A stretch of DNA of 64,000 nt from Aeromicrobium sp. (GTDB lineage: Bacteria > Actinomycetota > Actinomycetes > Propionibacteriales > Nocardioidaceae). The notes beneath the pieces were generated by a model. The model was not told the origin of the DNA. It did not search any database and saw only the letters and a list, made by a program, of their open reading frames with translations. The position numbers and the translations under genes are program-made. The DNA lies in assembly GCA_025964895.1 (NCBI GenBank), contig JAOPXY010000033.1, positions 1-64,000 of the forward strand, given 5' to 3'. Within the stretch, counting starts at the first letter, position 1, and each line of letters opens with the position of its first letter. This document shows positions 8,423 through 16,849 of this stretch, piece by piece.

Positions 8423-9922
8423 TCACTTCACGTCGATCGACTCTAGGGGCACCGTCAGCTCGATGCGTGTGCCGCCGGCACTCGGCGTGGCCACGTCCAG
8501 TCGCGCACCGAGCCGCTCTGCCCGCTCGCGCATGCTGGGGAGCCCGATGCCGAGCCGCTCGTGCGTAGGGCCGATGCCCCCGCCGTCGTCCGTCACGGAG
8601 ACGGTGAGGTGGTCGCCATGGACGTCCACCTGGACGACGACTCGCGATGCCGCCGCGTGCTTGCGGGCGTTGGTCATCGCCTCGGCCACGATCCGGTAAA
8701 CGTCCTCGGCCCGGTCGGGTGCAAGATCGATGACGTCCACCTCGCACCGCACGTCGATCGGCAGTCCTGCCTCGAGGCTGATCTCATCGGCCTTCAGCCT
8801 GACGGCCGGCATCAAACCGAGCTCGAACGGTTCCGGTCGATGGATGCGGGAGAGGAGGTCGCGCACCTGCGTGGAGCTGCTCTGCACGAGCCGCTCAGCC
8901 TCCGAGATCTCCTGCATCAGCTGCTCGGTGACTCCGTCGCGCAGACCGAGCGCACGGACGGTCTGGATGCGCAGCGCCAAGGAGTAGAGCGTCTGCGCGA
9001 CCGAGTCGTGAAGATCCTGCGCCACCCTGGTCCGCTCCCGCTCGATCGCCAGCAGACGAGCCGAGGACAGCAGGCGCGAGCTGTCGATGGCAGCGGCCGC
9101 GTGATCGGCCATGGCCGAGATGAACCGGAGGTCGTCAGGGGTGGGGTCGCGGTCGACCTGCAGGAATCCGGCCATCGCCCCGATCGACTCGCCGCGGACC
9201 ATCATGGGCACCGCGACGTACGTGTTCCACGGCAGGTCTCTGACGAAACCCCAAACGGACTCCCATCGGGGGTCCTCGAGGAACCGGGCGCGGAAGTTGC
9301 GGAACACGACCGGCTGCTTGCGCCTCTCCGCCTCCAGCGTGAAGGGCTGCGCGCCACGGTCAATCGCTGCTCCCACCCGATCGGCCCAGTCGTCGGGATA
9401 ACCCGCCTTGCCCAGAGCCTGATACTCCAGCGGCGGCGGCGCCGACACGAAGATCGTGCAGGTCGCGAAGCCCGTCACCGCCCGCACCTCCTCCGCCAGG
9501 AGATCGAGCGCACCGTTGAGGTCGGTGCCGAGAGCAACGGCTGAGGTCGACCGCATGAACGCATCGAGTCGTGCCCCTTGGTCGACGGTCTCCGTCACGT
9601 CCCGGAAGCGCATGCCCCACGGGGCCATGCCCCGCGACGGGAGTCTGAAGACGCCGACAGAGAACGTCCGCGCGAGGGTCGCGCCGGTCGAGTCGATGCG
9701 GCAGGTCCGTTCCTCACCTTCGACCGCATGGGCGAACAGGATGGACGACGAGCCGAGCAGTCGCGCCGGGCTCGTCCGGAGCAGCCGATAGGCTGCGTCG
9801 TTCGCCCACACGTAGACACCGGTGGCGTCGATCATCGCGTACCCCTCGTCAGAGGCGTTCAGCAGATTTCGTGCGTCGTCGCGGGACAGCATCGGTCCGA
9901 CGACGTGTTCCACCGATCCCAC
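8423..9922 (-). CDS. Soluble sensor histidine kinase with PAS and GAF domains (NarL-type partner)
   Basis: 499 residues without membrane segments. An N-terminal PAS domain (about 12-115) includes GVYVWANDAAYRLL. A GAF domain follows at about 130-285. The HisKA_3 dimerisation region has RVAQDLHDSVAQTL with the phospho-His near residue 305, and the HATPase domain shows EAMTNARKHA and DDGGGIGP. It autophosphorylates and passes phosphate to the adjacent response regulator. The signal is likely cytoplasmic, a ligand or redox cue bound by PAS or GAF. Start GTG 9922; an internal ATG at 9892 is also possible. It follows the MaoC genes by 25 bases and may share their transcript. Confidence 0.9.
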   Translation of the reverse strand: MGSVEHVVGPMLSRDDARNLLNASDEGYAMIDATGVYVWANDAAYRLLRTSPARLLGSSSILFAHAVEGEERTCRIDSTGATLARTFSVGVFRLPSRGMAPWGMRFRDVTETVDQGARLDAFMRSTSAVALGTDLNGALDLLAEEVRAVTGFATCTIFVSAPPPLEYQALGKAGYPDDWADRVGAAIDRGAQPFTLEAERRKQPVVFRNFRARFLEDPRWESVWGFVRDLPWNTYVAVPMMVRGESIGAMAGFLQVDRDPTPDDLRFISAMADHAAAAIDSSRLLSSARLLAIERERTRVAQDLHDSVAQTLYSLALRIQTVRALGLRDGVTEQLMQEISEAERLVQSSSTQVRDLLSRIHRPEPFELGLMPAVRLKADEISLEAGLPIDVRCEVDVIDLAPDRAEDVYRIVAEAMTNARKHAAASRVVVQVDVHGDHLTVSVTDDGGGIGPTHERLGIGLPSMRERAERLGARLDVATPSAGGTRIELTVPLESIDVK

Positions 9923-9947
9923 CGCCTGACTCGATCCTCTGGGGAGA

Positions 9948-10442
9948 CTACCGTTTGGTGGCCGGACGGCGCCTGACGAGTACGGACCGCTCCACCCGGC
10001 ACACCATGACGCCGTCGGCGCGGAACCCCCAGTGCTGGAAGGTCACGATGCCGGCGTCCGGGTCGTCAGAGGCGGTCGTCGCAAGCACCTCGGTGCAGGC
10101 GTAGACGGTGTCGCCGTGGAAGACCGACGTCATGAGTCGCAGGTCGTCCAGACCGAGCTCGGCGATGGCGTTCTCCGACGCGTCCTGGCTCGCCAGGCCG
10201 ATGACTGTCGATGCCGTCACCAGACCGAAGACGATCCGCGACGCCCCCCATGGGGAGTCCTTCATGGAGTCGTCGTTCCAGTGCTCCTGCGCCGTGTTCA
10301 TGACCAGCTTCGAGATGAGCTGATTCTCGGCCTCGCCGATGGTCGTCCCCCTGGCGGACCTCCATCGACGACCGACTTCGAAGTCCTCGAAGTACGTGGC
10401 CGGGTCCGTCCGGGCCGGGGCCGTCACCGTCTGCTCCGCCAC
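9948..10442 (-). CDS. MaoC-like hydratase subunit, probably catalytic
   Basis: 164 residues, a single hot-dog domain (YFEDFEVGRRW start). The expected active-site helix reads NTAQEHWNDD and keeps the His that normally helps add water to a 2-enoyl-CoA. It continues with GDTVYACTEV, usual for the family. Its start lies one base after the stop of a second MaoC gene. Full-length mesaconyl-CoA hydratases have two hot-dog domains in one chain, so the pair may form a two-subunit equivalent. Substrate unknown. Confidence 0.82.
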   Translation of the reverse strand: MAEQTVTAPARTDPATYFEDFEVGRRWRSARGTTIGEAENQLISKLVMNTAQEHWNDDSMKDSPWGASRIVFGLVTASTVIGLASQDASENAIAELGLDDLRLMTSVFHGDTVYACTEVLATTASDDPDAGIVTFQHWGFRADGVMVCRVERSVLVRRRPATKR

Positions 10443-10443
10443 G

Positions 10444-10938
10444 TCAGGCCTCTACCTTCATCAGATTGCTGCGTCTGTAGTCCAGCACCCGCTCGTCACG
10501 CTGGTTGAACGCCTCGGTGTGCCACGTGACGATGCGGTGCCCGGGACGGCTGGAGGACTCCCGCACGTTGATCACGGTCGATCGCGCCGTCACGGTGTCC
10601 CCGTCGTACATCGGCCGTTCGAAATGACAATCTGTGATCGACAGGAAGGGGCCGGCCGACTCACTGAGGTCCTCGACCGAAAGCCCGAACACGGTGCACA
10701 GCACCAGGTAGGGGTGGATGACACGCCCTGGGTGACCGGCCGCCCGTGCCGACTCGACATCGAGCACCAGCGGGGACCACGAGCACGTCAACGATGCGAA
10801 CAAGGCGCTCTCTGCGTCGGTCATCGTGCGGGCCCAGTGGTGGTCGAGCTCGACGCCCTCGGCGAATCCCGGGATGTCGGGCCCGCGCCGCCAGAGCGGG
10901 AAGTCGTCGAGCGTCGGTTCGGGACGATTCGTCATCAC
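10444..10938 (-). CDS. MaoC-like protein, probable non-catalytic partner
   Basis: 164 residues, again a single hot-dog domain. Where catalytic MaoC proteins have an N-P-L-H pattern, this one reads SWSPLVLDVESAR: the His is replaced by Val and the Asn by Ser. The substrate-channel part HPYLVLCTVFGLSVEDL and DGDTVTARSTV remain. It most likely pairs with the next gene product, as catalytic and structural subunits do in heteromeric ChsH1/ChsH2-type hydratases. It lies seven bases downstream of the lyase gene, in one operon. Loss of activity is inferred from motif comparison. Confidence 0.8.
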   Translation of the reverse strand: MMTNRPEPTLDDFPLWRRGPDIPGFAEGVELDHHWARTMTDAESALFASLTCSWSPLVLDVESARAAGHPGRVIHPYLVLCTVFGLSVEDLSESAGPFLSITDCHFERPMYDGDTVTARSTVINVRESSSRPGHRIVTWHTEAFNQRDERVLDYRRSNLMKVEA

Positions 10939-10945
10939 GCCGCGA

Positions 10946-11896
10946 TCATGCCGGCGTGAAGCGGGACTCGTCGGTCCGCGGGAGGTTCGCGCTGCGTCCC
11001 TTCTCGGCGGTCGCCAGGGCCAGCTTGCGGCTCGCCTCGTCGATCATCTCGTCGCCCAGCATGACCGCGCCGATGCCACCGCCGGCCGCGGACGTGTAGT
11101 ACTCGTAGGCGTCCAGGATGAGCTCCGAGCGGTCGTAGTCCTCTTGGGTCGGCGTGAAGACCTCGTGAGCGACATCGATCTGCTTGGGGTGCAGCACCCA
11201 CTTGCCGTCGAAGCCGAGCGCCCATGCCTTCTTGGCGACGACACGGTAGGAGTCGCTGTCATGCACCTTCGGAAAGGGTCCGTCGATCGCCTGCAGGCCG
11301 TGGGCGCGCGCAGCCGAAAGGATCGTCATGAGGACGCTCTCGAACGGGTCGGCGTGCTCGTTGACCACGCCGATCGTGAGCGAGGGGATGCGCATGTTCG
11401 CCATGAAGTCGCCCGGGCCGAAGATCAGCGTCTCCAGACGCGGCGACGCGGCGGCGATCTCGTCGATGTTGCGCAGGCCCCTGGGACCCTCGATCTGCGC
11501 CTCGATGCCAATCGTCCCCTCCACCATCCCGAGCTCACGCTCGAGGAGGGTCAGGGTCAGGTCGAGCCACTGGACGTCCCGCGCCGACTCCGCCTTCGGC
11601 AGCATGATGCAGTCGAGGTGGGATCCCGCTCCCCTCACGATCTCGGTCACGTCCTCGAGCGCCCACGGGGTGTCGACGTCGTTGATGCGCACCACCTTCG
11701 TGCCGGCCAGCCAGCTGTCGTCGTGCAGGGCCTCGATGATCTTATGCCGGGCGGCCGGCTTCTCGATCGGGGCGACAGAGTCCTCCAGGTCGAGGAAGAC
11801 CTGGTCGACCTGCAGGCCTTGGGCCTTCTTCAGCATCTTCTCGCTGCTGCCGGGAACTGCCAGGCAGGATCGGCGCGCGCGGGCCGGTCGGGACAT
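10946..11896 (-). CDS. HpcH/HpaI-CitE family CoA-ester lyase
   Basis: 316 residues. RSCLAVPGSSEKML, VFLDLEDSVAP, CIMLPKAES and IEAQIEGPRGLRNI are the signature blocks of malyl-CoA, beta-methylmalyl-CoA and citramalyl-CoA lyases: Mg-dependent enzymes that split a 3-hydroxyacyl-CoA into an acyl-CoA and a 2-oxo acid. FGPGDFMANM follows at the metal region. With the two MaoC genes directly after it, the order is hydration then C-C cleavage. Possible substrates are itaconyl/mesaconyl-type CoA esters. A GTTGG-N3-RCAAS motif sits 35 bp upstream, suggesting its own regulated promoter within the longer operon. Confidence 0.87.
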   Translation of the reverse strand: MSRPARARRSCLAVPGSSEKMLKKAQGLQVDQVFLDLEDSVAPIEKPAARHKIIEALHDDSWLAGTKVVRINDVDTPWALEDVTEIVRGAGSHLDCIMLPKAESARDVQWLDLTLTLLERELGMVEGTIGIEAQIEGPRGLRNIDEIAAASPRLETLIFGPGDFMANMRIPSLTIGVVNEHADPFESVLMTILSAARAHGLQAIDGPFPKVHDSDSYRVVAKKAWALGFDGKWVLHPKQIDVAHEVFTPTQEDYDRSELILDAYEYYTSAAGGGIGAVMLGDEMIDEASRKLALATAEKGRSANLPRTDESRFTPA

Positions 11897-11930
11897 GTCG
11901 TGCTCCTTCGTCGGGGTGGTTCTGATACTA

Positions 11931-11943
11931 GTTGGTCAACAAG
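11931..11943 (-). promoter_or_regulatory. Partial copy of island promoter element upstream of lyase
   Basis: GTTGGTCAACAAG matches the 13-bp -35-side block of the three composite promoters at 16622, 23470 and 26031. It lies in the 87-bp gap between the LivK gene and the lyase. On the minus strand it supplies TTGTTG, but 17 bp later there is no TATGAT-like box, and no TCACA block. It may be an operator half or a weak internal promoter. Confidence 0.45.
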
Positions 11944-11982
11944 AAACTTATGGGGCAGGGCGTACCGCACCGCCGTGAGGTG

Positions 11983-13176
11983 CTATTCGGGCTGCAGATC
12001 CCAGGACGTGCCGTTGAACTTCTGGAACTGGGCGTCCTCGATCGGCCGGAAGTCGTCCGGGCCCGTGGTGGCCTTGACGTCGTCGAGCAGCATCGGCACG
12101 TGCACGTCAAGGTTCTCGGCAGATTCCAGGAGGGCCTCGCGTGTCGGCTCCTCCATCCCCTGGAGCGCCGCGATCATCATCTGCATGTTGACGTAGCCGA
12201 GAATCGCGACCCGCTGGTTCGGGTCGACCTTCGGCGACGTCTTCTTCATCCACTCGAGGTACTTGACGACCTCGGGGTCGTCCTGGTTGCCCGGCGCGGC
12301 CGGATCCTTCCACCAGACCTCGCTGATCACGTTCTTGGCAGCATCACCGGCGTCCTTGAGCAGTCCGCCCTCGGCGCCGTTGTGCGGCACCAGCAGCGTG
12401 GGGGTCCAGCCCTGCGAACTCATCTCCTTGATCGCCTGCGTGACCGGCTGAGGCGACCCGACGTTGAGCACCGTGTCCGCGCCGGAGCGCTTGAGCTTGG
12501 CGACGAGCGGAGCGGTGGTCGGGGTCGTGATCTCGTACGACACCTTCTCGACGACCTCGATGCCGCTGCCCTCGACCGCCTTCTCGAAGGCCTCGGTCGG
12601 ATCGATGCCGGAGTCGTCGTTCTGGTACAGCACTGCGACCTTGGCGTCCGGCTTGGTGCGCTTCAGGTACTCGCCGAGGTTGGCACCGTTCGTGTCGCCG
12701 CTGGACACCGCGGAGAGGCTGTAGGGAAACTCTTCGTGCTCGGAGCTGAACGCCGTCGCAGCGGTGAAGATGAACAGCGCCGGGACCTTCTCGCCCTTCA
12801 ACAGCTTGCGGATGCCGAGCTGCTGGGCCGTGCCGACCGACCCGGTCAGGGCGAACACCTGGTCCTGGTCGATCAGCTTGCGCGTCTGCTGGACGGCGAT
12901 CGTCGGATCGTACTGGTCGTCCTCCGCGATGAACTCGAGCTTGCGGCCGTCGATGCCGCCGGCGGCGTTGACCTCCGCCACGGCGGCCTTGGCGCTCTCG
13001 GCGGCCTGACCTGCGACCGCGACCGGTCCACTCAGCGCGAACGTGCCACCGATGGTGATGGTGTCGTCGGTGATGCCGGGCGCGGTCGCCGAGCTGTCAC
13101 GGCCTCCGCCTCCGCAGGCGCTGGTGGCTCCGAGCGCCAGCACCGCGAGTCCTGCGGCGAGTCGTCGTGCGGTCAT
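11983..13176 (-). CDS. livK: Liv-type ABC substrate-binding lipoprotein (LivK family)
   Basis: 397 residues from ATG 13176, which overlaps the permease stop in ATGA. The N-terminal signal ends in a lipobox (ATSACGGGG), then comes TITIGGTFALSGPVAVAGQAAE, typical of the branched-chain amino-acid receptor family. In such systems the protein captures a carboxylate-bearing ligand outside the membrane. Here the four transport partners are just upstream. A close paralogue lies at 22229-23410, with matching blocks throughout, such as APLVAKLKRSGADTVLNVGS versus APLVSKLKRSGADTVLNVGS. In catabolic islands this family often carries aromatic, steroid-side-chain or dicarboxylic acids, so the symbol names the family, not the ligand. 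Confidence 0.88.
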   Translation of the reverse strand: MTARRLAAGLAVLALGATSACGGGGRDSSATAPGITDDTITIGGTFALSGPVAVAGQAAESAKAAVAEVNAAGGIDGRKLEFIAEDDQYDPTIAVQQTRKLIDQDQVFALTGSVGTAQQLGIRKLLKGEKVPALFIFTAATAFSSEHEEFPYSLSAVSSGDTNGANLGEYLKRTKPDAKVAVLYQNDDSGIDPTEAFEKAVEGSGIEVVEKVSYEITTPTTAPLVAKLKRSGADTVLNVGSPQPVTQAIKEMSSQGWTPTLLVPHNGAEGGLLKDAGDAAKNVISEVWWKDPAAPGNQDDPEVVKYLEWMKKTSPKVDPNQRVAILGYVNMQMMIAALQGMEEPTREALLESAENLDVHVPMLLDDVKATTGPDDFRPIEDAQFQKFNGTSWDLQPE

Positions 13177-14219
13177 GATGATGCTCTTTCTTTTCGGGGT
13201 GTCGCTTCGCGCACGGCCGAGCCGGCGGCAGGGATCGTGGATGTCGGGTGGCCAGGTGCGTCGGCCGGCTTCCTGCGGAACCGCGCGATGGCGTCCCGAC
13301 CGAGGCCCGCGAGACCGTCCGGGAAGAACCGGACAGCCAGGATGATGGCCGCGCCGAAGATCACCGACGTGAACGAGTCGTTGATGTTCGAGGCGTACTG
13401 CGGCACCAGCTGCACGAACGCCGCACCGATGATCGCGCCGGGGATCGTGGCGATGCCGCCGATGAAGGCGCCCGCGAAGAGCAGGAGCCCGAGGTGCATC
13501 CCGAAGGAGTCGGGAGACGCGTACCCGATCGCGAAGACGTAGAGGCTGCCGGCGATTCCCGCGTACATGCTGGCGATCGCAAAGGCCTGCGTCTTGATGC
13601 GGCTCGCGTCGACGCCGACAGCCTCCGCCACGATCTCGCGCTCGCGGATCGCGATCATCGCAGGGCCGTACTGGCTCCTCACGAGATTCCGGGCGGCCCA
13701 GAACAAGATGGCCGCAACGACCAGCGACACCAGATAGATCCACTGGTCGTCGTAGAGACCGCCGAGCGGCGTCGGGGTCGACACCGAGAGTCCCTCGGCG
13801 CCACCGGTCAGCTCCGGGAAGCGCTTCAACAGCGGCGACAGCAGGAAGGTGAGCGCGAGCGTGACGACCATCAGGTAGAAGCCCCGCAGTCGCAGCACCG
13901 GGATGGCGATCAGCCCACCCACGATCAGGCACAACAGTCCGGACAGCGGGATGCACAGTAGCGAAGGGACACCGACCCGGTCGAGCAGAAGGGCCGAGCC
14001 GTAGCCTCCGATGCCCAGGAAGAAGCTCTGGGCGACCGACAGCTGGCCGGTGTAGCCGGCGATCAGGTTCAGTCCCAGGATCGCGATCGCGAAGACGAAG
14101 ATGATCGTGATCCGACCGTTGTCGTACGGCCCTAGCTGGAACGGCACGATGGCGAGCACGACGATTGCGACCACGGCGACGAGCGTCGAGCGGTGGGCGA
14201 GAAGCGTGGAGACGTTCAT
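13173..14219 (-). CDS. livM: Liv-type ABC permease (LivM family)
   Basis: 348 residues with about ten hydrophobic segments. LNLIAGYTGQLSVAQSFFLGIGGYGSALL is the classic LivM block, and AVGVDASRIKTQAFAIASMYAGIAGSLY carries the coupling region that contacts the ATPases. ATG 14219 overlaps the LivH stop (ATGA), and its own stop overlaps the LivK start, so the five genes are translationally chained. The C-terminal 30 residues are polar and cytoplasmic. Confidence 0.92.
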   Translation of the reverse strand: MNVSTLLAHRSTLVAVVAIVVLAIVPFQLGPYDNGRITIIFVFAIAILGLNLIAGYTGQLSVAQSFFLGIGGYGSALLLDRVGVPSLLCIPLSGLLCLIVGGLIAIPVLRLRGFYLMVVTLALTFLLSPLLKRFPELTGGAEGLSVSTPTPLGGLYDDQWIYLVSLVVAAILFWAARNLVRSQYGPAMIAIREREIVAEAVGVDASRIKTQAFAIASMYAGIAGSLYVFAIGYASPDSFGMHLGLLLFAGAFIGGIATIPGAIIGAAFVQLVPQYASNINDSFTSVIFGAAIILAVRFFPDGLAGLGRDAIARFRRKPADAPGHPTSTIPAAGSAVREATPRKERASS

Positions 14220-15097
14220 ACGCGAGAGACCTCCTTGGCCCCGAAGAGGCCGGTGGGCTTGACCAACAGGACGGCGAAGATGATGACGAGCGGGACGACG
14301 ATCTTGAGGTCTCCGCCGATGAATCCGACCCGGTCGGACACGACGGCTTCGGCGACGCCGATGATCCAGCCGCCGACGACCGCGCCCACGGGGCTGCTCA
14401 GGCCACCCAGCGCGGCAGCCGCCAGGGCGTAGATGATGACGGCGACCATCATGGACGGGCTGACGTACACCGACTGGGCGATCAGCGCCCCTGCCAGTGC
14501 ACCGACAGCTGACGCGACGCCCCACCCGCACATGAGCAGGCGACTCACCGGCACACCCGCCAGTCGGCTCGTGGCGGGGTTGGACGCCGCAGCCTTCATC
14601 ATCAGCCCGAGGCGCGTGCGTTCGAAGAAGACGTAGAGCACCGCGACGGTCGCCAGCAGCACAGCGATGATGCCGAGGGACGTGTACGAGAGACGTACGG
14701 AGCCGACCTCGAGGGAGCGCTCGGGGAACATGCCCGGGAAGGTCTCCGGGTCGAGTCCCCAGATCCAACCCGCGATGCCGCTGAGTCCCAGGAACAGGCC
14801 CAGGGTGATGATCGACGGCGCGTGCTCGCTGCGACCCTGGACAGGTCGGATGAGCACCCGTTCGATCGCTGCGCCCAGCACGAAGGAGATGACCATCGAG
14901 CCGATGATCGCGATCACCAGAGGTGCGCCGGCCTTGTAGAGACCGAGGGTGACGAAGGTGCTGATCATCGCCAGCTCGCCCTGGGAGAAGTTCACGACGC
15001 CGGTGGAGCGGAAGACGAAGACGATGGCGAGTGCCAACGCTCCGTAGATGGAGCCAGAGGCCAGGCCGCTGACGAGCAGTTGCAGGAGATCGGTCAT
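14216..15097 (-). CDS. livH: Liv-type ABC permease (LivH family)
   Basis: 293 residues, about eight membrane segments. LVSGLASGSIYGALALAIVFVFRSTGVVNFSQGELAMI is the family's standard N-terminus, and MKAAASNPATSRLAGV is the ATPase-coupling loop. It forms the channel together with LivM. It starts two bases after the LivF stop. Confidence 0.92.
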   Translation of the reverse strand: MTDLLQLLVSGLASGSIYGALALAIVFVFRSTGVVNFSQGELAMISTFVTLGLYKAGAPLVIAIIGSMVISFVLGAAIERVLIRPVQGRSEHAPSIITLGLFLGLSGIAGWIWGLDPETFPGMFPERSLEVGSVRLSYTSLGIIAVLLATVAVLYVFFERTRLGLMMKAAASNPATSRLAGVPVSRLLMCGWGVASAVGALAGALIAQSVYVSPSMMVAVIIYALAAAALGGLSSPVGAVVGGWIIGVAEAVVSDRVGFIGGDLKIVVPLVIIFAVLLVKPTGLFGAKEVSRV

Positions 15098-15099
15098 GG

Positions 15100-15810
15100 T
15101 CAGTACCCCAGATACGCTTTGCGGAGGGACGTGTCGCCCTTGATGTCGTCAGCAGTGCCGGCCAGCACGATGCGGCCGGACTCGAGCACGTACGCGGTGC
15201 TCGCGAGGTCGAGCGCCAGCGAGGCGTTCTGCTCGACGATGAGCATCGCGACGGACTGCTCGTGGTTGATCTGCCCGAGAGCCGCGAACAGCTGACGCGT
15301 CAGGTTGGGCGCGAGTCCCAGTGACGGCTCGTCGAGCAGCATCAGGCGCGGTCTCAGCATGAGCCCCCTAGAGATGGCGAGCATCTGCTGCTCGCCGCCG
15401 CTGAGGTTGCCGGCCTGCTGCGTCCGCCGGTCCGCGAGGACCGGGAAGTAGTCGAAGCAGACCTTCATGGTCTCTTGGACCTCCGAGCTCGAGCGGAGGT
15501 ACCCGCCGACCCGCAGGTTGTCCTCGACACTCAGGTCGGTCAGGGTGCCCCGGCCCTCGGGCACGTGCGCCATCCCGTGGCGCGCCGTGGCCTCTGGATG
15601 CATGGACATGAGGTCGTCACCCTCGAGCTCGGCTCGGCCGCTGCGCCGCGAGAGCAGACCCGACAGGGACTTGAGCAGCGTCGTCTTGCCGGCACCGTTG
15701 GGACCGAGCAGGGCCACCACGCCGCCATCGGCGATCTGGAAGTCGAGGTCATGGAGGACACCCACGTCGCCGTACCCGGCCGAGAGTCCTTGAACGTCCA
15801 ACAGCGTCAT
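15100..15810 (-). CDS. livF: Liv-type ABC ATPase (LivF family)
   Basis: 236 residues. Walker A GPNGAGKT near residue 36, signature LSGGEQQML, Walker B LMLLDEPSLGL and a switch His after IVEQN are all present. It powers import with LivG. ATG 15810 overlaps the LivG stop in ATGA. Confidence 0.93.
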   Translation of the reverse strand: MTLLDVQGLSAGYGDVGVLHDLDFQIADGGVVALLGPNGAGKTTLLKSLSGLLSRRSGRAELEGDDLMSMHPEATARHGMAHVPEGRGTLTDLSVEDNLRVGGYLRSSSEVQETMKVCFDYFPVLADRRTQQAGNLSGGEQQMLAISRGLMLRPRLMLLDEPSLGLAPNLTRQLFAALGQINHEQSVAMLIVEQNASLALDLASTAYVLESGRIVLAGTADDIKGDTSLRKAYLGY

Positions 15811-16595
15811 GCCGCGCTCCCCAGGTATGCCTCGATGACGGCAGGATTCGCCTGCACCTCGGTCGGCGATCCTTCTGCGAGGACCCTGCCGAAGTCGAGG
15901 ACGACGACGTGGTCCGAGATGCCCATGACCATGCCCATGTGGTGCTCGACCAACAGGACGGTGATGCCGAACTCGCTACGGATGCGGCGGATCATCTCGC
16001 CCAGCTCGTCGACCTCGCCGTGGGTCAGCCCACCGGCCGGCTCGTCGAGCATCAGCAGGCGCGGACGCGCCACCAGCGCGCGGGCGAGCTCGATCCGCTT
16101 GAGCGTCGGGTACGGGAGGCCCGACGCCGGCAGGTCCTTGAGGTGTTCCAGGTCGAGTCGCGTGAGGATGTCAACCGCCTCGTCCTTGACGGCGGCGTGC
16201 TCACGTCGAGCGGACGGGAGTCCCACCATGCTCGAGAAGATGTTCGTGGAGCTGCGGTACTTCGCACCGAGGGCCACGTTGTCGAGCACCGTCAGGTCGG
16301 CGAAGAGGCCGAGGTTCTGAAAGGTGCGCACGATGCCGCGCGACACCACCTGATGAGGCTTGAGGGTCAGCAGATCGGCACCGTCGAACGTGATCGCTCC
16401 GGCCGTGGGCTGGTACAGGCGCGAGATGCAGTTGAACAGCGACGTCTTGCCGGCCCCGTTCGGTCCGATCAGGCCGCAGATCTCGCCGCCGGCGACGCCG
16501 AAGGAGACGCCGGTCAGCGCCTTCACGCCGCCGAACGTGAGCGCCACGTCGGCGAGATCGAGAAGCGGGACCCGGGGAGGGAGCACCGTATTCAT
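15807..16595 (-). CDS. livG: Liv-type ABC ATPase (LivG family)
   Basis: 262 residues from ATG 16595, which follows GAAAGG; an upstream in-frame extension to 16682 would cross the promoter and is rejected. Walker A GPNGAGKT, Walker B LLMLDEPAGGL and VEHHMGMVM are present. The signature motif region reads LPYPTLKRIELARAL, lacking the usual SGG, but LivG proteins commonly have such a degenerate form. First gene of the transporter operon, about 30 nt downstream of a predicted transcription start at the 16622-16661 promoter. Confidence 0.92.
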   Translation of the reverse strand: MNTVLPPRVPLLDLADVALTFGGVKALTGVSFGVAGGEICGLIGPNGAGKTSLFNCISRLYQPTAGAITFDGADLLTLKPHQVVSRGIVRTFQNLGLFADLTVLDNVALGAKYRSSTNIFSSMVGLPSARREHAAVKDEAVDILTRLDLEHLKDLPASGLPYPTLKRIELARALVARPRLLMLDEPAGGLTHGEVDELGEMIRRIRSEFGITVLLVEHHMGMVMGISDHVVVLDFGRVLAEGSPTEVQANPAVIEAYLGSAA

Positions 16596-16621
16596 GACGT
16601 GCCTTTCATCGTTGTCGAGCT

Positions 16622-16661
16622 TGTGATGGGGATCATACGCATAAAGTGGTTGGCTAGCAAC
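16622..16661 (-). promoter_or_regulatory. Composite island promoter before livG
   Basis: Read on the minus strand: -35 TTGCTA, 17-bp spacer, -10 TATGAT, both inside a 40-bp block shared with 23470-23509 and 26031-26070. Read on the plus strand, the shared bases are TGTGA-N4-GATCATA, exactly 11 bp, then GYTGG-N3-RCAAS. The conserved bases beyond the promoter boxes suggest one repressor or activator binds here. The start codon of livG is 27 bp from the edge. Confidence 0.75.
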
Positions 16662-16849
16662 AAAGTTTGTGATGTGAAACACGTGTGCCCCTTTTGACTG
16701 GCACGCAGGGCAGTTCAGCGCGGCGGCGGTGAACCTTGGCCTCCGTCGTCGATCAGGGCGTCAGTGAGACGCCCGTCACAGTCAACAGGGAAGCAGTCCT
16801 CCCCCGGGACCTGCACATGACGTAGCCGGAGCGCGACAAGTGTCGCGGG

